From the NCBI RefSeq assembly GCF_047974105.1, contig NZ_JBHYRS010000003.1, forward strand, positions 124,001 to 188,000: a stretch of 64,000 nucleotides of DNA. Reading direction: 5' to 3'. The notes under the pieces were generated by a model. The model saw only the letters and a program-made list of their open reading frames with translations. It searched no databases and was not told the origin of the DNA. The position numbers were made by a program, and so were the translations under genes. This DNA comes from Mitsuokella sp047974105 (GTDB lineage: Bacteria; Bacillota; Negativicutes; Selenomonadales; Selenomonadaceae). Shown piece by piece: positions 6,782 through 17,501 of the stretch; position 1 is the stretch's first letter; every line of letters begins with the position of its first letter.

Positions 6782-9700
6782 AGCCGGAAATCCTTACCAT
6801 TTGCGCCTTTGGGCCGTATAAGAAGAAAATCAGCCTCGACTTTTCCGTGCTCGACTCGCAGCCGTTTTTCCTGATTCACGGTGCGACGGGCGCGGGCAAG
6901 ACGAGTATTTTTGACGCCATCTGCTACGCGCTTTACGGCGAGGCCGCGACGGAGGCGCGCACGCCTAGGATGCTCCGGAACCGCGAGGCCGGTCCTGCGG
7001 ACGATACGTATGTCGATATGATCTTCCGCGTGCGCGAGGAAAAATGGCACATCAGGAGAAGTCCTGAGTACCAGCGCAAGGCCAAGCGCGGCGAAGGACT
7101 CGTGCGCCAGAAGCCCGAGGTCCTCTTAGAAAGGCTCGAAGACGGCAAAGTCACCGAAAGCTGGACGAAGGATGGCGAAGTTCATGCGCGCATTGTGCGG
7201 CTTTTGGGCTTTGAATGCAAGCAGTTCCGTCAGGTCGTGCTGCTGCCGCAGGGGGAGTTCCGCCGTTTTCTCATGGCCGATACGAGCGCGCGCAAGGAAA
7301 TCATGAAGGTCCTCTTTAATACGGAAATTTACCAGAAGCTTGAGGAAAAGCTCAAGGCGAAGGCCGCAGAAATAGGCAAAGCGTATGACGTCATTGCAGA
7401 AAAGCAGAAAATCTACCTTGCCGAGGCCGGCGCTAAGGATGAGACGGAATTTCAGGCCCTGCTTGCCGTGCAGGAGAAGCAGGCTGAGGGGCTGGCAGAA
7501 AAAACCAAGGCCCTGCAGTTTATCAAGGAAGACTGCGAGAAAAAGAGGGACGCTGCGCGCGAGGTCATGACGAAGTTCCAGCAGGCGGAAACGGCGGCTG
7601 CCGAGGTGCAGAAGTGGGAAAAAACGGTGCCTGAGGATGAAGTGCTGCGGGGAACACTCGACAAGGCCGACAGGGCGGCAGGCCTCTTGGACTTTGCGGG
7701 GCAGCTTCGTAATGTCGAGCAGGATGTAAGAAAACGCGGGCATGAGCTTGAAAATCTCAAACAGCAGGGGCAAAAACTTGCCGCAGAGCATGCGGCGGCT
7801 GAGAAACTCTTTGAAAAGGTGCAGGCTGGCAAAGAGGCACATGCAGCGGAAAAGGAAGCCCTTGTCGTCCTGCGGGGACTGCTGACTGTTGCACGGGAGC
7901 TGGAAACGGCGCAGAAAGACGCCGCGATGAAGCAGGCAAGGAGCGAAGCCCTGCAGAAGGAGTCGCTGGCAGGCAAGGAGAAGCTGGCAGAAGTGGAAAA
8001 ACTGTTGCAGGCAGGACAGAAACAGGCCGAAACACTCCGCACGCAGGCTTTGACGCTGGCGTCCCTGCAGCTTGCGCATAAAAATCTCTTGGACGAGCAG
8101 GAAAAGTTTGCCGTTTTGGCACGTAACGAGCGTACTTTTAAGGAAGCGAAGGCAGCTCACGAACAGGCGGAAAAGGCCGCGCAGGAAGTCGGGGAAAAAT
8201 GGCAGACGGCCCGCGCTGAGCTCGACCATCTGCGCGAACTTGCGAAAGAGGCCCGCGCCGTGCTGCTTGCCGAAAATCTAAAAGAGGGCGAGCCCTGTCC
8301 CGTCTGCGGCTCCACGCATCATCCAAGGCTCGCGCAGGCCGTGACGGAAGTCGTCACGGATGCCATGCTCGAGGAAAAGGAAAAGTCAGTCGGCAAGCTT
8401 GAAAAGTCGTATCAGTCGGCTGCGGCTAAGGTGCAGGAAAAGGCAGCCCTGCTTGCCGCCGCAAAGGCCAAGGCGGAAGAAGTCAAAAAACAGCTCGGCG
8501 ACAAAAGTCAGCAGGAACTCGGCGAAGAACTCCGGAAGAATGGGCAGGAGCTGCAGGCAGCAGAGCAGGCCGGCAGCGAACATGCGGCCCTGATGAAGAA
8601 AATCGCGGAGCTGCAGGAAAAGCAGTCCGACTTGCAGGCTGAGGCAGAGCAAACGGAAAAAGCGGCTGCCGCAGGTGCGGCCGAGGCCGCGGCGGCCAGA
8701 GCGCTGGTCGAAGATAAAAAGGCGCAGCTTGCAGGCAGGGAACTTCCTGCCGAACCCAAGGAACTGGAACGCCAGTGGCAGCAGCGCGAAACGGCATGGC
8801 AGGACGAGGAAAAAAAGGCCGTCGGGGCAGAAAAAAACTACCATGAACTCGATACGCGCTATCATGCGGCGCAGTCGGCGTGGCTGACGAAGCGCGAGGA
8901 ACTTTTGCGCAGTCAGGAGCAGGCAAAGACTCTGCAGGATAATTTTGCCAAACGGCTGACTCAGGCGGGCTTTGACGGGCAACCGGCGTACGCAGAGGCC
9001 CTGCAGGGCAGCTGGCGGGAAGAAAAGTACCGCGAGCAGGTGCGGCAGGAACTTCTCGCACACGAACAGGCCCTGCATACGGCGAGGACGAACCTTGCCA
9101 AAAGTCAGGCCGCCATCGAGAATTTGGAAAAGCCGGACCTCGCGGCGGCAGAATCTGCGGCAAATGCGGCCCAGCAGGCATGGCAGGGGGCCCTGCGCGA
9201 GTCGTCGGCAGCCGAAACGGTGCTGGCTTCGTGGCAGAAACGGGCCGTGGCCCTGCAGAAACTTCGCGAGAAGAGCGGGGAGCTCACGGACGCCTATGCG
9301 CGCATCACGAGTCTTTCGGAGCTTGCGAGCGGCAAGACGGGCAGCAAAGTGTCATTCCAGACGTATGTGCTGCATTCGCTTCTTGGCGATGTCATGGAAA
9401 TGGCGAATCAGAGACTCCTGATTATGAGCCGCGGCCAGTATGAGCTGCATGCTGGCGAACGCCTGCGCGCGAATCAGCAGGGCGGGCTCGACATGGAGAT
9501 TTTTGACAATTATTCGGGGTATCCGCGCCCTTTGGCGACGCTTTCGGGCGGCGAGTCGTTTTTGGCATCCCTGGCACTCGCGCTTGGCCTTGCCGATGTC
9601 GTGCAGGCCTGTGCGGGCGGCGTGCGTCTCGATACGATGTTCATCGATGAAGGCTTTGGCACGCTCGACAGCGAGACACTCGATGTGGCTCTCAAGGCCC

Positions 9701-9849
9701 TGTTCGAACTGCAGAAGAGCGGCCGCCTCATCGGCATCATCTCGCATGTCGAGGAGCTCCGGAGCCGCATTCCGGCAAGGCTCGAAGTCACGAAGACAAA
9801 GAGCGGCGGCAGTACGGCCCATTTTGAGCTCGGCACGGCGGAGAGCTGA
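6778..9849 (+). CDS. sbcC: SbcC ATPase subunit (Rad50-like)
   Basis: 1023 residues, the usual size. N-terminal Walker A GATGAGKTSIFDAI (near 35-48), two very long alanine/glutamate/lysine-rich coiled-coil arms, a zinc hook CPVCGSTHH (Cys near 506 and 509), then the ABC signature LSGGESFLASLALALG and Walker B MFIDEGFGTLD near the C-terminus. Partner of SbcD in double-strand-break and hairpin processing. GTG start, overlapping the sbcD stop by four bases (translational coupling). The biased coiled-coil composition produces several long antisense frames that are not genes. Confidence 0.96.
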   Translation: MKPEILTICAFGPYKKKISLDFSVLDSQPFFLIHGATGAGKTSIFDAICYALYGEAATEARTPRMLRNREAGPADDTYVDMIFRVREEKWHIRRSPEYQRKAKRGEGLVRQKPEVLLERLEDGKVTESWTKDGEVHARIVRLLGFECKQFRQVVLLPQGEFRRFLMADTSARKEIMKVLFNTEIYQKLEEKLKAKAAEIGKAYDVIAEKQKIYLAEAGAKDETEFQALLAVQEKQAEGLAEKTKALQFIKEDCEKKRDAAREVMTKFQQAETAAAEVQKWEKTVPEDEVLRGTLDKADRAAGLLDFAGQLRNVEQDVRKRGHELENLKQQGQKLAAEHAAAEKLFEKVQAGKEAHAAEKEALVVLRGLLTVARELETAQKDAAMKQARSEALQKESLAGKEKLAEVEKLLQAGQKQAETLRTQALTLASLQLAHKNLLDEQEKFAVLARNERTFKEAKAAHEQAEKAAQEVGEKWQTARAELDHLRELAKEARAVLLAENLKEGEPCPVCGSTHHPRLAQAVTEVVTDAMLEEKEKSVGKLEKSYQSAAAKVQEKAALLAAAKAKAEEVKKQLGDKSQQELGEELRKNGQELQAAEQAGSEHAALMKKIAELQEKQSDLQAEAEQTEKAAAAGAAEAAAARALVEDKKAQLAGRELPAEPKELERQWQQRETAWQDEEKKAVGAEKNYHELDTRYHAAQSAWLTKREELLRSQEQAKTLQDNFAKRLTQAGFDGQPAYAEALQGSWREEKYREQVRQELLAHEQALHTARTNLAKSQAAIENLEKPDLAAAESAANAAQQAWQGALRESSAAETVLASWQKRAVALQKLREKSGELTDAYARITSLSELASGKTGSKVSFQTYVLHSLLGDVMEMANQRLLIMSRGQYELHAGERLRANQQGGLDMEIFDNYSGYPRPLATLSGGESFLASLALALGLADVVQACAGGVRLDTMFIDEGFGTLDSETLDVALKALFELQKSGRLIGIISHVEELRSRIPARLEVTKTKSGGSTAHFELGTAES

Positions 9850-9891
9850 GGCAGCCTGTATTATAATAGAAGGAAGTTGAGGAAGAGATAA

Positions 9892-12800
9892 ATGACAGCA
9901 GAACTCGATTTCATCATCGGCAGGGCCGGCACGGGCAAGACGCACGCGTGCCTTGAGGCCATGCGCGCACACCTTGCCGAAAATCCCATGGGACCGGCGC
10001 TCATCCTGCTCCTGCCCGAGCACATGACGTTCAAGGTCGAGCGCGAACTCGCCGCGAGCATCCCGCAGGGCAGGGGCTTTTTGCGCGGCTATGTCTTCGG
10101 TTTTCGCCGTTTTGCGCGCCATGTGCTCTTAGAGACCGGCCATATGAAGGTGCCGCGCATCAGCGAAGTCGGACGAAGGCTGCTGCTGCGCAAGATTTTG
10201 ACGAAGCACCAGAAGGAGAAGGATTTGCAGGTTTTTGCGCGCGCTGTGCGCCAGCGCGGCTTCACGGAGAGTTTGTCGGACGCGATCAAGGAGTTTAAGA
10301 GCTACCGTCTGACGACGGACGTGCTGCGCGAAGCGGCAGAGGAACTTTCCGCGGGCACAGGCAATGAGCGCCTTGCGGGCAAACTGCAGGAAATGGCGCT
10401 TCTGACCGATGAATTCGGCGCGGAGATGCAGGGCAAGGCCAACGATGCCGAGGATATGATGCAGAAACTCGCCGAGTCCCTGCCCGAAGCCGCCATTATG
10501 AAGGGGGCCGAAGTCTGGCTTGACGGCTTCATTTTCTTCAATCCGCAGGAAATGGCCGTGCTGAAAGCCCTGCTGCAGTCGGCGGCTAAAGTCCATATCA
10601 CGCTGCCGATGACGGGATTTCTGCGGCCGGATGGCAAGATTTCGCTCGACTCGCCGGAAAATCTGCAGGAGACCGCGCTTTTTAACCGTCCGTACCGCAC
10701 CATGCAGGCCATTCGTCAGATGATGCGCGGGGAACTCGGCTGCACGCGGCCCATTCCGATTCATCTGCTTTCCGGCCAGCACCGTTTTGCGGAAGATACC
10801 ATCATGCCCGCGCTCGAGCAGGAGCTTTTCCGCTACGGCGGCACTGCACATGAGGGCAGCGGCGGCGTGCAGCTCGTCGAGGCCGCGAATCGGCGCCTTG
10901 AAGTCGAGAACGCCGCGGCTGATATTCTGCGGCTCGTGCGCGATGAGGGCTGGTATTACCGCGAAATCGGCATCCTCGTGCGCGATGCCGAGAGTTACGA
11001 CGACCTCGTCAGGCTCGTCTTTGCCGACTATGGCATTCCGTTTTTCGAAGATGCCAAGAGACCGAGCATTCATCACCCCTTGGCAGAGCTCATGCGTTCG
11101 GCCATCGAGGTTGCCGCGAAGGATTGGCGCTATGAGACGGTCTTCCGCTGCCTGCGCACGGGCTTTTTCCCGCCGGTCCGCGAGGATGTCGATAAACTCG
11201 AGAACTACGTGCTCGAATTCGGCATTCGCGGACGCAAACGCTGGCAGCAGGAAGAGCCGTGGGATTGGCACCGCCGTTATTCACTCGATGAGGATGGCGA
11301 GACGGTCGATGAAGACACGGCCTCGACGCTCGCGCTCATCGACGGCCTGCGCCGTCAGTCGGTCGCGGCCTTGACTTCGCTTGAAAAAAATCTGCAGCAG
11401 GCGAAAGATGTCCGCGGCTTTACGACGGCCCTCTACAATTTTCTCGTGGAGCTCGAGGTGCCGGCCAAGCTGCAGGAATGGGCCGAACTGGCCGAAAAAG
11501 AAGGCCGTCTTGCCGATGCGGCGGAGCACCGGCAGCTCTGGGATGACAGCATGGCCCTCTTTGACCAGCTCGTCGAGGTCAGCGGCGATGAAGAGATGAG
11601 CCTTGCCGACTTTGAGGCGATTTTGAGCGACGGCCTCGATGCCCTGCAGATTTCGCTGATCCCGCCGGGACTCGACTATGTGACGCTCGCGCCGTTTGAC
11701 CAGAACAGCCTCGACAATCTGCGCGCTATCTATATTTTAGGCGCGGATGCCGACACGATGCCGCGCCGCGTGCGCGAACAGGGGATTTTTTCCGATGCCG
11801 ACCGCCTGCACATTGCGGAGACCTTAGCAGCCTGCCAAAAAGAGGGCGGCGAGGCCCATACAATTTCGCGCGGCGGCCATGAGCGAAGTTTTGGCGAAAA
11901 ATTCCTGCTCTACCGCGGCTTTAACGAGGCCCATGAGTACCTATGGCTTTCGTACGCTCTGGCCGATGCCGAGGGCAACGGCCTGCAGCCTTCGCCGCTG
12001 TTCAAGAAAATCCGCGCGCTCTATCCTGAGGTGCCGTTCCTTTCGATTCCTTTGGAGACGGTGCAGCGCGATGACGACCTTTTGCTTGCGGCCCCGCGGC
12101 CGGCCCTTTCGGGTCTTGCCAATGCCCTGCGCGCGGAGCGCGAACAGGGGACGATGCAGCCCTGCTGGCGCGATGTCTACAACTGGGCGCGCGGTCAGGA
12201 AAAATGGCAGCGTCCCCTGCGCATGGCTCTGGCCGGTATTTTTGCGAAGGCCGGCGAAGGGAAACTGCCGAAGGAAATCGCCGAACAGATTTTCACGAAG
12301 GGCACGATTCTGCGCGGCAGCGTGACGCAGTTCGAGAAATTCCGCCAGTGTCCGTTTGCGCATTTTGCGGCCTATGGGCTGAAGCTGCAGGAACGCCGCG
12401 AGTATCAGTTCCGTTCGATGGACCTCGGACAGCTCCTGCATGCCGTGCTCAAGGAATACGGCGGCATCGTTAAAAAGGATTATGCGAACCGCTGGCAGGA
12501 TGTGCCGGAGGAAAAACGCACTGCCCTCTGCGAAGAACTCGTCAATACGCTTGCCCCGCGCCTGCAGAGTGAAATCCTTCTGAGCCGCGACAATTACCGC
12601 CATTTGAAGAAACGCATCGAAAGGACCGCAGAACAGGCCGTCAATCATCTTTCGGCGTGGGCCGCTGTGTCGGAATTTCAGCCAGCGTTTTTTGAAGAAG
12701 CGTTTGGACATCCCGATGATGCGGTGCATTTAAAGCCGCTGCAGCTTGAAGATGGCTATGCGCTGTCTTTTAAGGGGCAGATTGACCGCCTTGACCTGCA

Positions 12801-13533
12801 CGAGCATGCCCCGTATTATCTGATTCTCGACTACAAGACGGGTCATGTCGCCATCAATCTCTTTGAAGTTTACTACGGCCTGCGGCTGCAGCTGCTCGTC
12901 TATATGCTCGTAGGCAGGGAGCTGCTGCGTGAAAAAGGGGAAAAACGCCTGCCGGCGGGCATCCTCTATGCATTTTTGCAGAATCCTCTGCTGCAGACGC
13001 GCAAAAAATACACGCAGGCGGAGCTTGAAAAGCGCGTCAATGCGGAACTGCGCATGCCGGGCTGGGTGCTTGCCGACCTCGACGTGGCCAAGGCCATCGA
13101 TGCGAGCTTCTCGCACATCAAACCAGGGCTCAGTCAGGTCCGCGACGAGAAGAAAAAGGCGGTGCTCGGCCCCGACGGCGAGCCCGTCATGGACTTTGAC
13201 GCCAACAGCCGCAAACGCGGCTACATCAGGAGCCCTGAAGAATTCGAGCTCATGCTTGCCTATGTCGATTACATCCTGAAGGATACGGGCAGGGCGATTC
13301 TCTCGGGCGATATCAGCGCGAGCCCTTACCGCCTCAAGGACAATAAAAAGCAAAATGCCTGCACCTACTGCGAGTACCGCGATGTCTGCGGCTTTGACCC
13401 TAGCCTCGATGGCTATGACTACCGCGATATCGGGCCCGAGGACGACAGCGTGCTCGAAGAGAAGATGGCGAAGTGCACGGGGAAGGAGGATTTACTGGAT
13501 GAAATACACAAAGGACCAGCAGAAAGCAATTGA
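9892..13533 (+). CDS. addB: AddB, helicase/nuclease subunit B
   Basis: 1213 residues. N-terminal P-loop GRAGTGKTHACLEA and a RecB-family nuclease core at the C-terminus (LILDYKTGHVA). The iron-sulfur-cluster cysteines of AddB are seen as FRQCPFAHF near 819 and CTYCEYRDVC near 1157-1166. With AddA it forms the Firmicute counterpart of RecBCD, resecting double-strand breaks and degrading foreign DNA in a Chi-regulated way. ATG start; a TATAAT-like box and AGGAAG lie in the short gap after sbcC. The 3' end overlaps addA by 35 bases. Confidence 0.96.
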   Translation: MTAELDFIIGRAGTGKTHACLEAMRAHLAENPMGPALILLLPEHMTFKVERELAASIPQGRGFLRGYVFGFRRFARHVLLETGHMKVPRISEVGRRLLLRKILTKHQKEKDLQVFARAVRQRGFTESLSDAIKEFKSYRLTTDVLREAAEELSAGTGNERLAGKLQEMALLTDEFGAEMQGKANDAEDMMQKLAESLPEAAIMKGAEVWLDGFIFFNPQEMAVLKALLQSAAKVHITLPMTGFLRPDGKISLDSPENLQETALFNRPYRTMQAIRQMMRGELGCTRPIPIHLLSGQHRFAEDTIMPALEQELFRYGGTAHEGSGGVQLVEAANRRLEVENAAADILRLVRDEGWYYREIGILVRDAESYDDLVRLVFADYGIPFFEDAKRPSIHHPLAELMRSAIEVAAKDWRYETVFRCLRTGFFPPVREDVDKLENYVLEFGIRGRKRWQQEEPWDWHRRYSLDEDGETVDEDTASTLALIDGLRRQSVAALTSLEKNLQQAKDVRGFTTALYNFLVELEVPAKLQEWAELAEKEGRLADAAEHRQLWDDSMALFDQLVEVSGDEEMSLADFEAILSDGLDALQISLIPPGLDYVTLAPFDQNSLDNLRAIYILGADADTMPRRVREQGIFSDADRLHIAETLAACQKEGGEAHTISRGGHERSFGEKFLLYRGFNEAHEYLWLSYALADAEGNGLQPSPLFKKIRALYPEVPFLSIPLETVQRDDDLLLAAPRPALSGLANALRAEREQGTMQPCWRDVYNWARGQEKWQRPLRMALAGIFAKAGEGKLPKEIAEQIFTKGTILRGSVTQFEKFRQCPFAHFAAYGLKLQERREYQFRSMDLGQLLHAVLKEYGGIVKKDYANRWQDVPEEKRTALCEELVNTLAPRLQSEILLSRDNYRHLKKRIERTAEQAVNHLSAWAAVSEFQPAFFEEAFGHPDDAVHLKPLQLEDGYALSFKGQIDRLDLHEHAPYYLILDYKTGHVAINLFEVYYGLRLQLLVYMLVGRELLREKGEKRLPAGILYAFLQNPLLQTRKKYTQAELEKRVNAELRMPGWVLADLDVAKAIDASFSHIKPGLSQVRDEKKKAVLGPDGEPVMDFDANSRKRGYIRSPEEFELMLAYVDYILKDTGRAILSGDISASPYRLKDNKKQNACTYCEYRDVCGFDPSLDGYDYRDIGPEDDSVLEEKMAKCTGKEDLLDEIHKGPAESN

Positions 13534-16500
13534 GACAAGGCATAAGAACATCCTCGTAGCAGCAGCTGCGGGCTCGGGCAAGACGCGCGTGCTCGTCGAC
13601 CGCATCATCGCGCAGCTTCTCGCGCGCGAATGCAGCGTCGATGAAATGCTCGTCGTGACCTTTACGAACGCCGCGGCCGCCGAAATGCGCGAACGCATCG
13701 ACAAAGCCCTGCAGCAGAAGCTCGTCGAGGCCGAGGACAGGGAGACCATTGACTGGCTCGAACGCCAGCTCGTTCTCTTGTCCGGAGCTTCCATCTGCAC
13801 ATTTCATGCGTTCTGTCAGCGCGTCATCCGGCAGAATATCGAAGCCCTTGACGTCGACCCGCAGTTCCGTCTGGCGAGCGACCAGGAAATGGTGCTTCTG
13901 CGCCGCGATGTACTTGAAGAACTTCTCGAAGACTCGTATAAAATGCCGGAAGATGAGGAAGAGAAAAAAGAATGGCAGGATTTTCTCGAGTTTGCCGACG
14001 ATTACGGCGACGACCACGGCGACGAGGGCGTCTATGATGCTGTGCTGAAGCTCTACAATTTCTGCCAGAGTCAGCCTTTCCCCGAGGACTGGCTGCGCGC
14101 ACAGCAGGAGCGTTTTGCTTATATTAAGGAAGGAAACGGCTTCTGGCAGACGCCGTGGACGGATACCATCGTCGAAGCCCTCGGTCAGGAAATCGAGCGC
14201 AGCATCCGCCGGTATGAAGAGACCTGCGCCCTTGTCCGCATCAATCCCGATGAATCCGAGGCTGGGGCTGAGGCGAAAAAGTCGCAGGCCCTGATGGCCG
14301 CCTGGCAGCCTTATGTCGAATACCTGCAGTCGTGCATCGAAAAAATGGAGGATGTGCAGGCCGCTTACCGCACGGCCGTGCTCGAAAAAAAGGCGGGCGG
14401 CTGGGATGCGCTTGCGGCTGTCGCGAAAAAATGGCGTCAGCCCGTGCTGCGCGGCAAAATCTACAATGATCTGCGCGACAATTTCCCGGAAGTCAGGCAG
14501 GCCTTTGAAAAGAGCCGCGATGAGGCCAAGAAAATCTTCACGGACGCGCGCGATAAATACCTCGCGGAGTCCGAGAAAGAAGTCATGGCAGGTCTTTTGG
14601 CATGCGGCGCGACCGTGCGGCGTTATACGAATCTGACCCTGCGCTTCATCAAGGCCCTGCAGGCCGCGAAAAAAGAGCGCAATATTCTCGATTTCAACGA
14701 CCTCGAGCATTTTGCTCTGGCTGTGCTCTGCGCCGACCCCAAGAAACTGGCCGCAGCGAAGGAAGAAGATTTTCAGGGCGAATCGGGCGAAGCCCTGCGC
14801 ACGGAGGCCGCGCGTGACCTGCGTGAAAAATATGCGGTCATCATGGTCGACGAATATCAGGACACGAATGGCGTGCAGGAGGCGATACTAAATCTCGTTG
14901 CGCGCGAGGACAACCGTTTTACCGTTGGCGATGTCAAACAGAGCATCTACCGCTTTCGCCTCGCGGACCCATATCTCTTTCAGCAGAAGTACGATACGTA
15001 TCCCGAAAATCCGGGAGAGGGCGACAAAAATCAGCTGATTACGATGAAGCAGAATTTCCGCAGCCGCGCCGAGGTGCTCGCGCCGATTAACTTCATCTTC
15101 GACCAGGTCATGCACCGCGCTCCGATGGAAATCGAGTACGACGAGAAGAGCCGGCTCTATCCGGGGGCCGACTATCCGGAACACGCGCAGAGCCTCAAGG
15201 GACCGATGGAAATCGATATTATACTGCGCGGCGGCGAAGATGAAATTTCGTCGGCCAGCAGTCAACAGAATCAACAGAACCAGCAGGATCAGGAGGATGA
15301 GGCCGAGGAACTGGAGGGTTTTGAACTTGAGGCGCAGCATATTGCGGACCGCATTGCAGAGCTGATGGAGTCGGGATATAAAGTCTTCGATAAGGACGCG
15401 GGCGGCTACCGGCCTTTGGCTTACCGCGATATCGCGATTCTCTTGCGCGCGGTCAAGGGCAAGGCGAATACCCTGCTCGAAAGCCTGCGCAAAAACAGCG
15501 TGCCTGCTTACGCCGATGTCGATGGCGGCTATTTTGAGGCCAATGAAGTCCGGCTCGTGCTGGCCCTTTTGAAAGTCATCGACAATGCGCGGCAGGAGAT
15601 TCCGCTCGCGGCCGTGCTTGTCTCGCCGATTGGCGGCTTTACGATGGAGGAACTCGCGCGCCTGCGCATGTCCGTGCCCGACGAAGACCTTTACGGCGCT
15701 CTTTTGCGCAGCCATTCGCCGGAGACGCCGCTGCCGGAAGATTTAGCCGACAGAGCCGCTGATTTTTCGGCCGCACTCAACAGCTGGCGCAGTTACGCCG
15801 TGAGCCACAGCGTGCCGGAGCTCATCTGGAAACTCTACCGTGAGACGGGATATTACGATTATGTCGGCGGCCTCAGGGGCGGGCTTCTGCGTCAGGCCAA
15901 CCTGCGCATGCTTGCCGACCGCGCGGCCGAGTACGAGAAGACGAATTACCGCGGCCTATTCCGCTTCCTGCGTTTTCTTGAGGATCTCAAGAAACGCGAC
16001 ACGGACCTTTCCGTTGCGCGTACACTCGGTGCCAGCGAGGATGTTGTGCGCATCATGAGCATCCATAAGAGCAAGGGGCTGGAATTCCCCGTGGTCATCG
16101 TCGCCGATATCGCGAAGGGATTCAATGTGCGCGACGCACAGGGCGTTTTCCTGCTGCACAAGGAACTCGGCATTGGGCCGCGCCTTGTCGAGCGTTCGGC
16201 CGCCGGCCGTCAGATGTATACGACGATGCCGTATCAGGCCATTGCCGCGCGCATCACGGCGGAGACAAAGGCCGAGGAAATGCGCGTGCTCTACGTCGCT
16301 ATGACGCGTGCCCGCGAAAAACTCATCCTGACGGGCACAATCCCTGCCGCGCACTGGGAGAAAATGGCCGCGCGCTATTGCCGCGGCCTTGACGAACAGG
16401 ACCTTGCGCTGCCCGATGAGGAAATCCGTCAGGCAGGCAGCTATCTCGACTGGATTGCGCCGGCCGTTGCGCGTCATACGGATGGCAAAATCATCCGGCA

Positions 16501-17398
16501 GGCCGCAGACCGCGACTTCGGCACGATGCTTGACAATGTGGAGCCCGATGCTCATTTTGCTGTACAGCTCCTGCAGGGAAATCGCATTCAGCCGCATGAA
16601 CAGGAAGAAAATCTCGACGACCCCATCCTCATCGCCGTGCGCGGCCATCAGCCGCTGCCGGCTTCTGCTGAAAAAGAACTCGTCGAAAAGCGGCTGAACT
16701 GGCATTATGAAGGCGAGGAACTCACGGGCATTACGGCTAAGATGACCGTTTCCGAAATCAAACAGCGCTTTGCCGAGGAAATCCGCGAAGAAGAACCGGC
16801 TTCCGTGCCTCTTGTCAAGACGGAAGAAAATCTCGTCTGGCGCCGGCCGCAGTTTTTGCAGCAGAAGGGCCGTCTGTCACCGTCCGAGCGCGGTACACTC
16901 ATGCACAGCATCATGCAGAACCTCAACCTGCACGGCGATTTGTCGCCCGATGGCCTCAGGGCGCAGGTATCTTATATGGAAGCAAAAGGCCTGATTGCCG
17001 CAGGTCATGAAAGTGCCGTAAACTACCGCAGCATCGAAAGATTCTGTGCATCTCCGCTGGGAAAACGCCTGCGCGGGGCGAAAAGCATCTGGCGCGAACT
17101 GCCTTTCAGCCGCATGATCCCGGTCGGCGAAGTCAGCAGGGCCTATGCGGAAAGTCACGAAGAAATCTTCATCCAGGGCGTCATTGACGTGCTGTTTGAA
17201 GAACACGACGGCAGCCTCGTCCTGCTCGACTACAAGACCGACCGCGACACGACGCCAGACAAAGTCCGCCGCCACTATGCCAAGCAGATTGAGCTCTACC
17301 GCGAAGCCGTCGAGAGCGTCCTCAAGAGAAAAGTCAAAGAAAGCATCCTCTTTATGCTGCAGGATGGCACCATTGTCACGATTGGCCCCGAATGCTGA
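13499..17398 (+). CDS. addA: AddA, helicase/nuclease subunit A
   Basis: 1299 residues from the ATG at 13499 (MKYTKDQQKAIETRHKNILV), which has GGAAGGAGGA eight bases upstream. UvrD/Rep-type superfamily 1 helicase: Walker A AAAGSGKTRVLVDR, Walker B MVDEYQDTN, GDVKQSIYRFR, SIHKSKGLEFPVV, VAMTRAREKL, and the C-terminal nuclease motif LLDYKTDRDTT. A glutamine/acidic low-complexity insert sits near residues 580-602. Forms AddAB with the upstream gene. The frame is open further 5' (13355) but that part lies inside addB and has no site. Confidence 0.96.
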   Translation: MKYTKDQQKAIETRHKNILVAAAAGSGKTRVLVDRIIAQLLARECSVDEMLVVTFTNAAAAEMRERIDKALQQKLVEAEDRETIDWLERQLVLLSGASICTFHAFCQRVIRQNIEALDVDPQFRLASDQEMVLLRRDVLEELLEDSYKMPEDEEEKKEWQDFLEFADDYGDDHGDEGVYDAVLKLYNFCQSQPFPEDWLRAQQERFAYIKEGNGFWQTPWTDTIVEALGQEIERSIRRYEETCALVRINPDESEAGAEAKKSQALMAAWQPYVEYLQSCIEKMEDVQAAYRTAVLEKKAGGWDALAAVAKKWRQPVLRGKIYNDLRDNFPEVRQAFEKSRDEAKKIFTDARDKYLAESEKEVMAGLLACGATVRRYTNLTLRFIKALQAAKKERNILDFNDLEHFALAVLCADPKKLAAAKEEDFQGESGEALRTEAARDLREKYAVIMVDEYQDTNGVQEAILNLVAREDNRFTVGDVKQSIYRFRLADPYLFQQKYDTYPENPGEGDKNQLITMKQNFRSRAEVLAPINFIFDQVMHRAPMEIEYDEKSRLYPGADYPEHAQSLKGPMEIDIILRGGEDEISSASSQQNQQNQQDQEDEAEELEGFELEAQHIADRIAELMESGYKVFDKDAGGYRPLAYRDIAILLRAVKGKANTLLESLRKNSVPAYADVDGGYFEANEVRLVLALLKVIDNARQEIPLAAVLVSPIGGFTMEELARLRMSVPDEDLYGALLRSHSPETPLPEDLADRAADFSAALNSWRSYAVSHSVPELIWKLYRETGYYDYVGGLRGGLLRQANLRMLADRAAEYEKTNYRGLFRFLRFLEDLKKRDTDLSVARTLGASEDVVRIMSIHKSKGLEFPVVIVADIAKGFNVRDAQGVFLLHKELGIGPRLVERSAAGRQMYTTMPYQAIAARITAETKAEEMRVLYVAMTRAREKLILTGTIPAAHWEKMAARYCRGLDEQDLALPDEEIRQAGSYLDWIAPAVARHTDGKIIRQAADRDFGTMLDNVEPDAHFAVQLLQGNRIQPHEQEENLDDPILIAVRGHQPLPASAEKELVEKRLNWHYEGEELTGITAKMTVSEIKQRFAEEIREEEPASVPLVKTEENLVWRRPQFLQQKGRLSPSERGTLMHSIMQNLNLHGDLSPDGLRAQVSYMEAKGLIAAGHESAVNYRSIERFCASPLGKRLRGAKSIWRELPFSRMIPVGEVSRAYAESHEEIFIQGVIDVLFEEHDGSLVLLDYKTDRDTTPDKVRRHYAKQIELYREAVESVLKRKVKESILFMLQDGTIVTIGPEC

Positions 17399-17418
17399 AA
17401 ATCAGGATGGGCCATCTA

Positions 17419-17447
17419 TTGACGAATTGACTTTTCTGTATTATAAT
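17419..17447 (+). promoter_or_regulatory. promoter of ssrA (tmRNA)
   Basis: TTGACG (17419-17424), a 17-base spacer, TATAAT (17442-17447). It starts about 20 bases after the addA stop and about 55 bases before the mature tmRNA 5' end, so the tmRNA is independently transcribed. Confidence 0.8.
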
Positions 17448-17501
17448 ATCCTTTACAAAAGGTTGCAGAACCCTGCAATCGCCTTTTACAATTTACCTTA
17501 G

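Noticed and set aside
13400..14710. 436-residue antisense frame across the addB/addA junction
   Set aside because: It overlaps two well-supported genes and shows no known motif.
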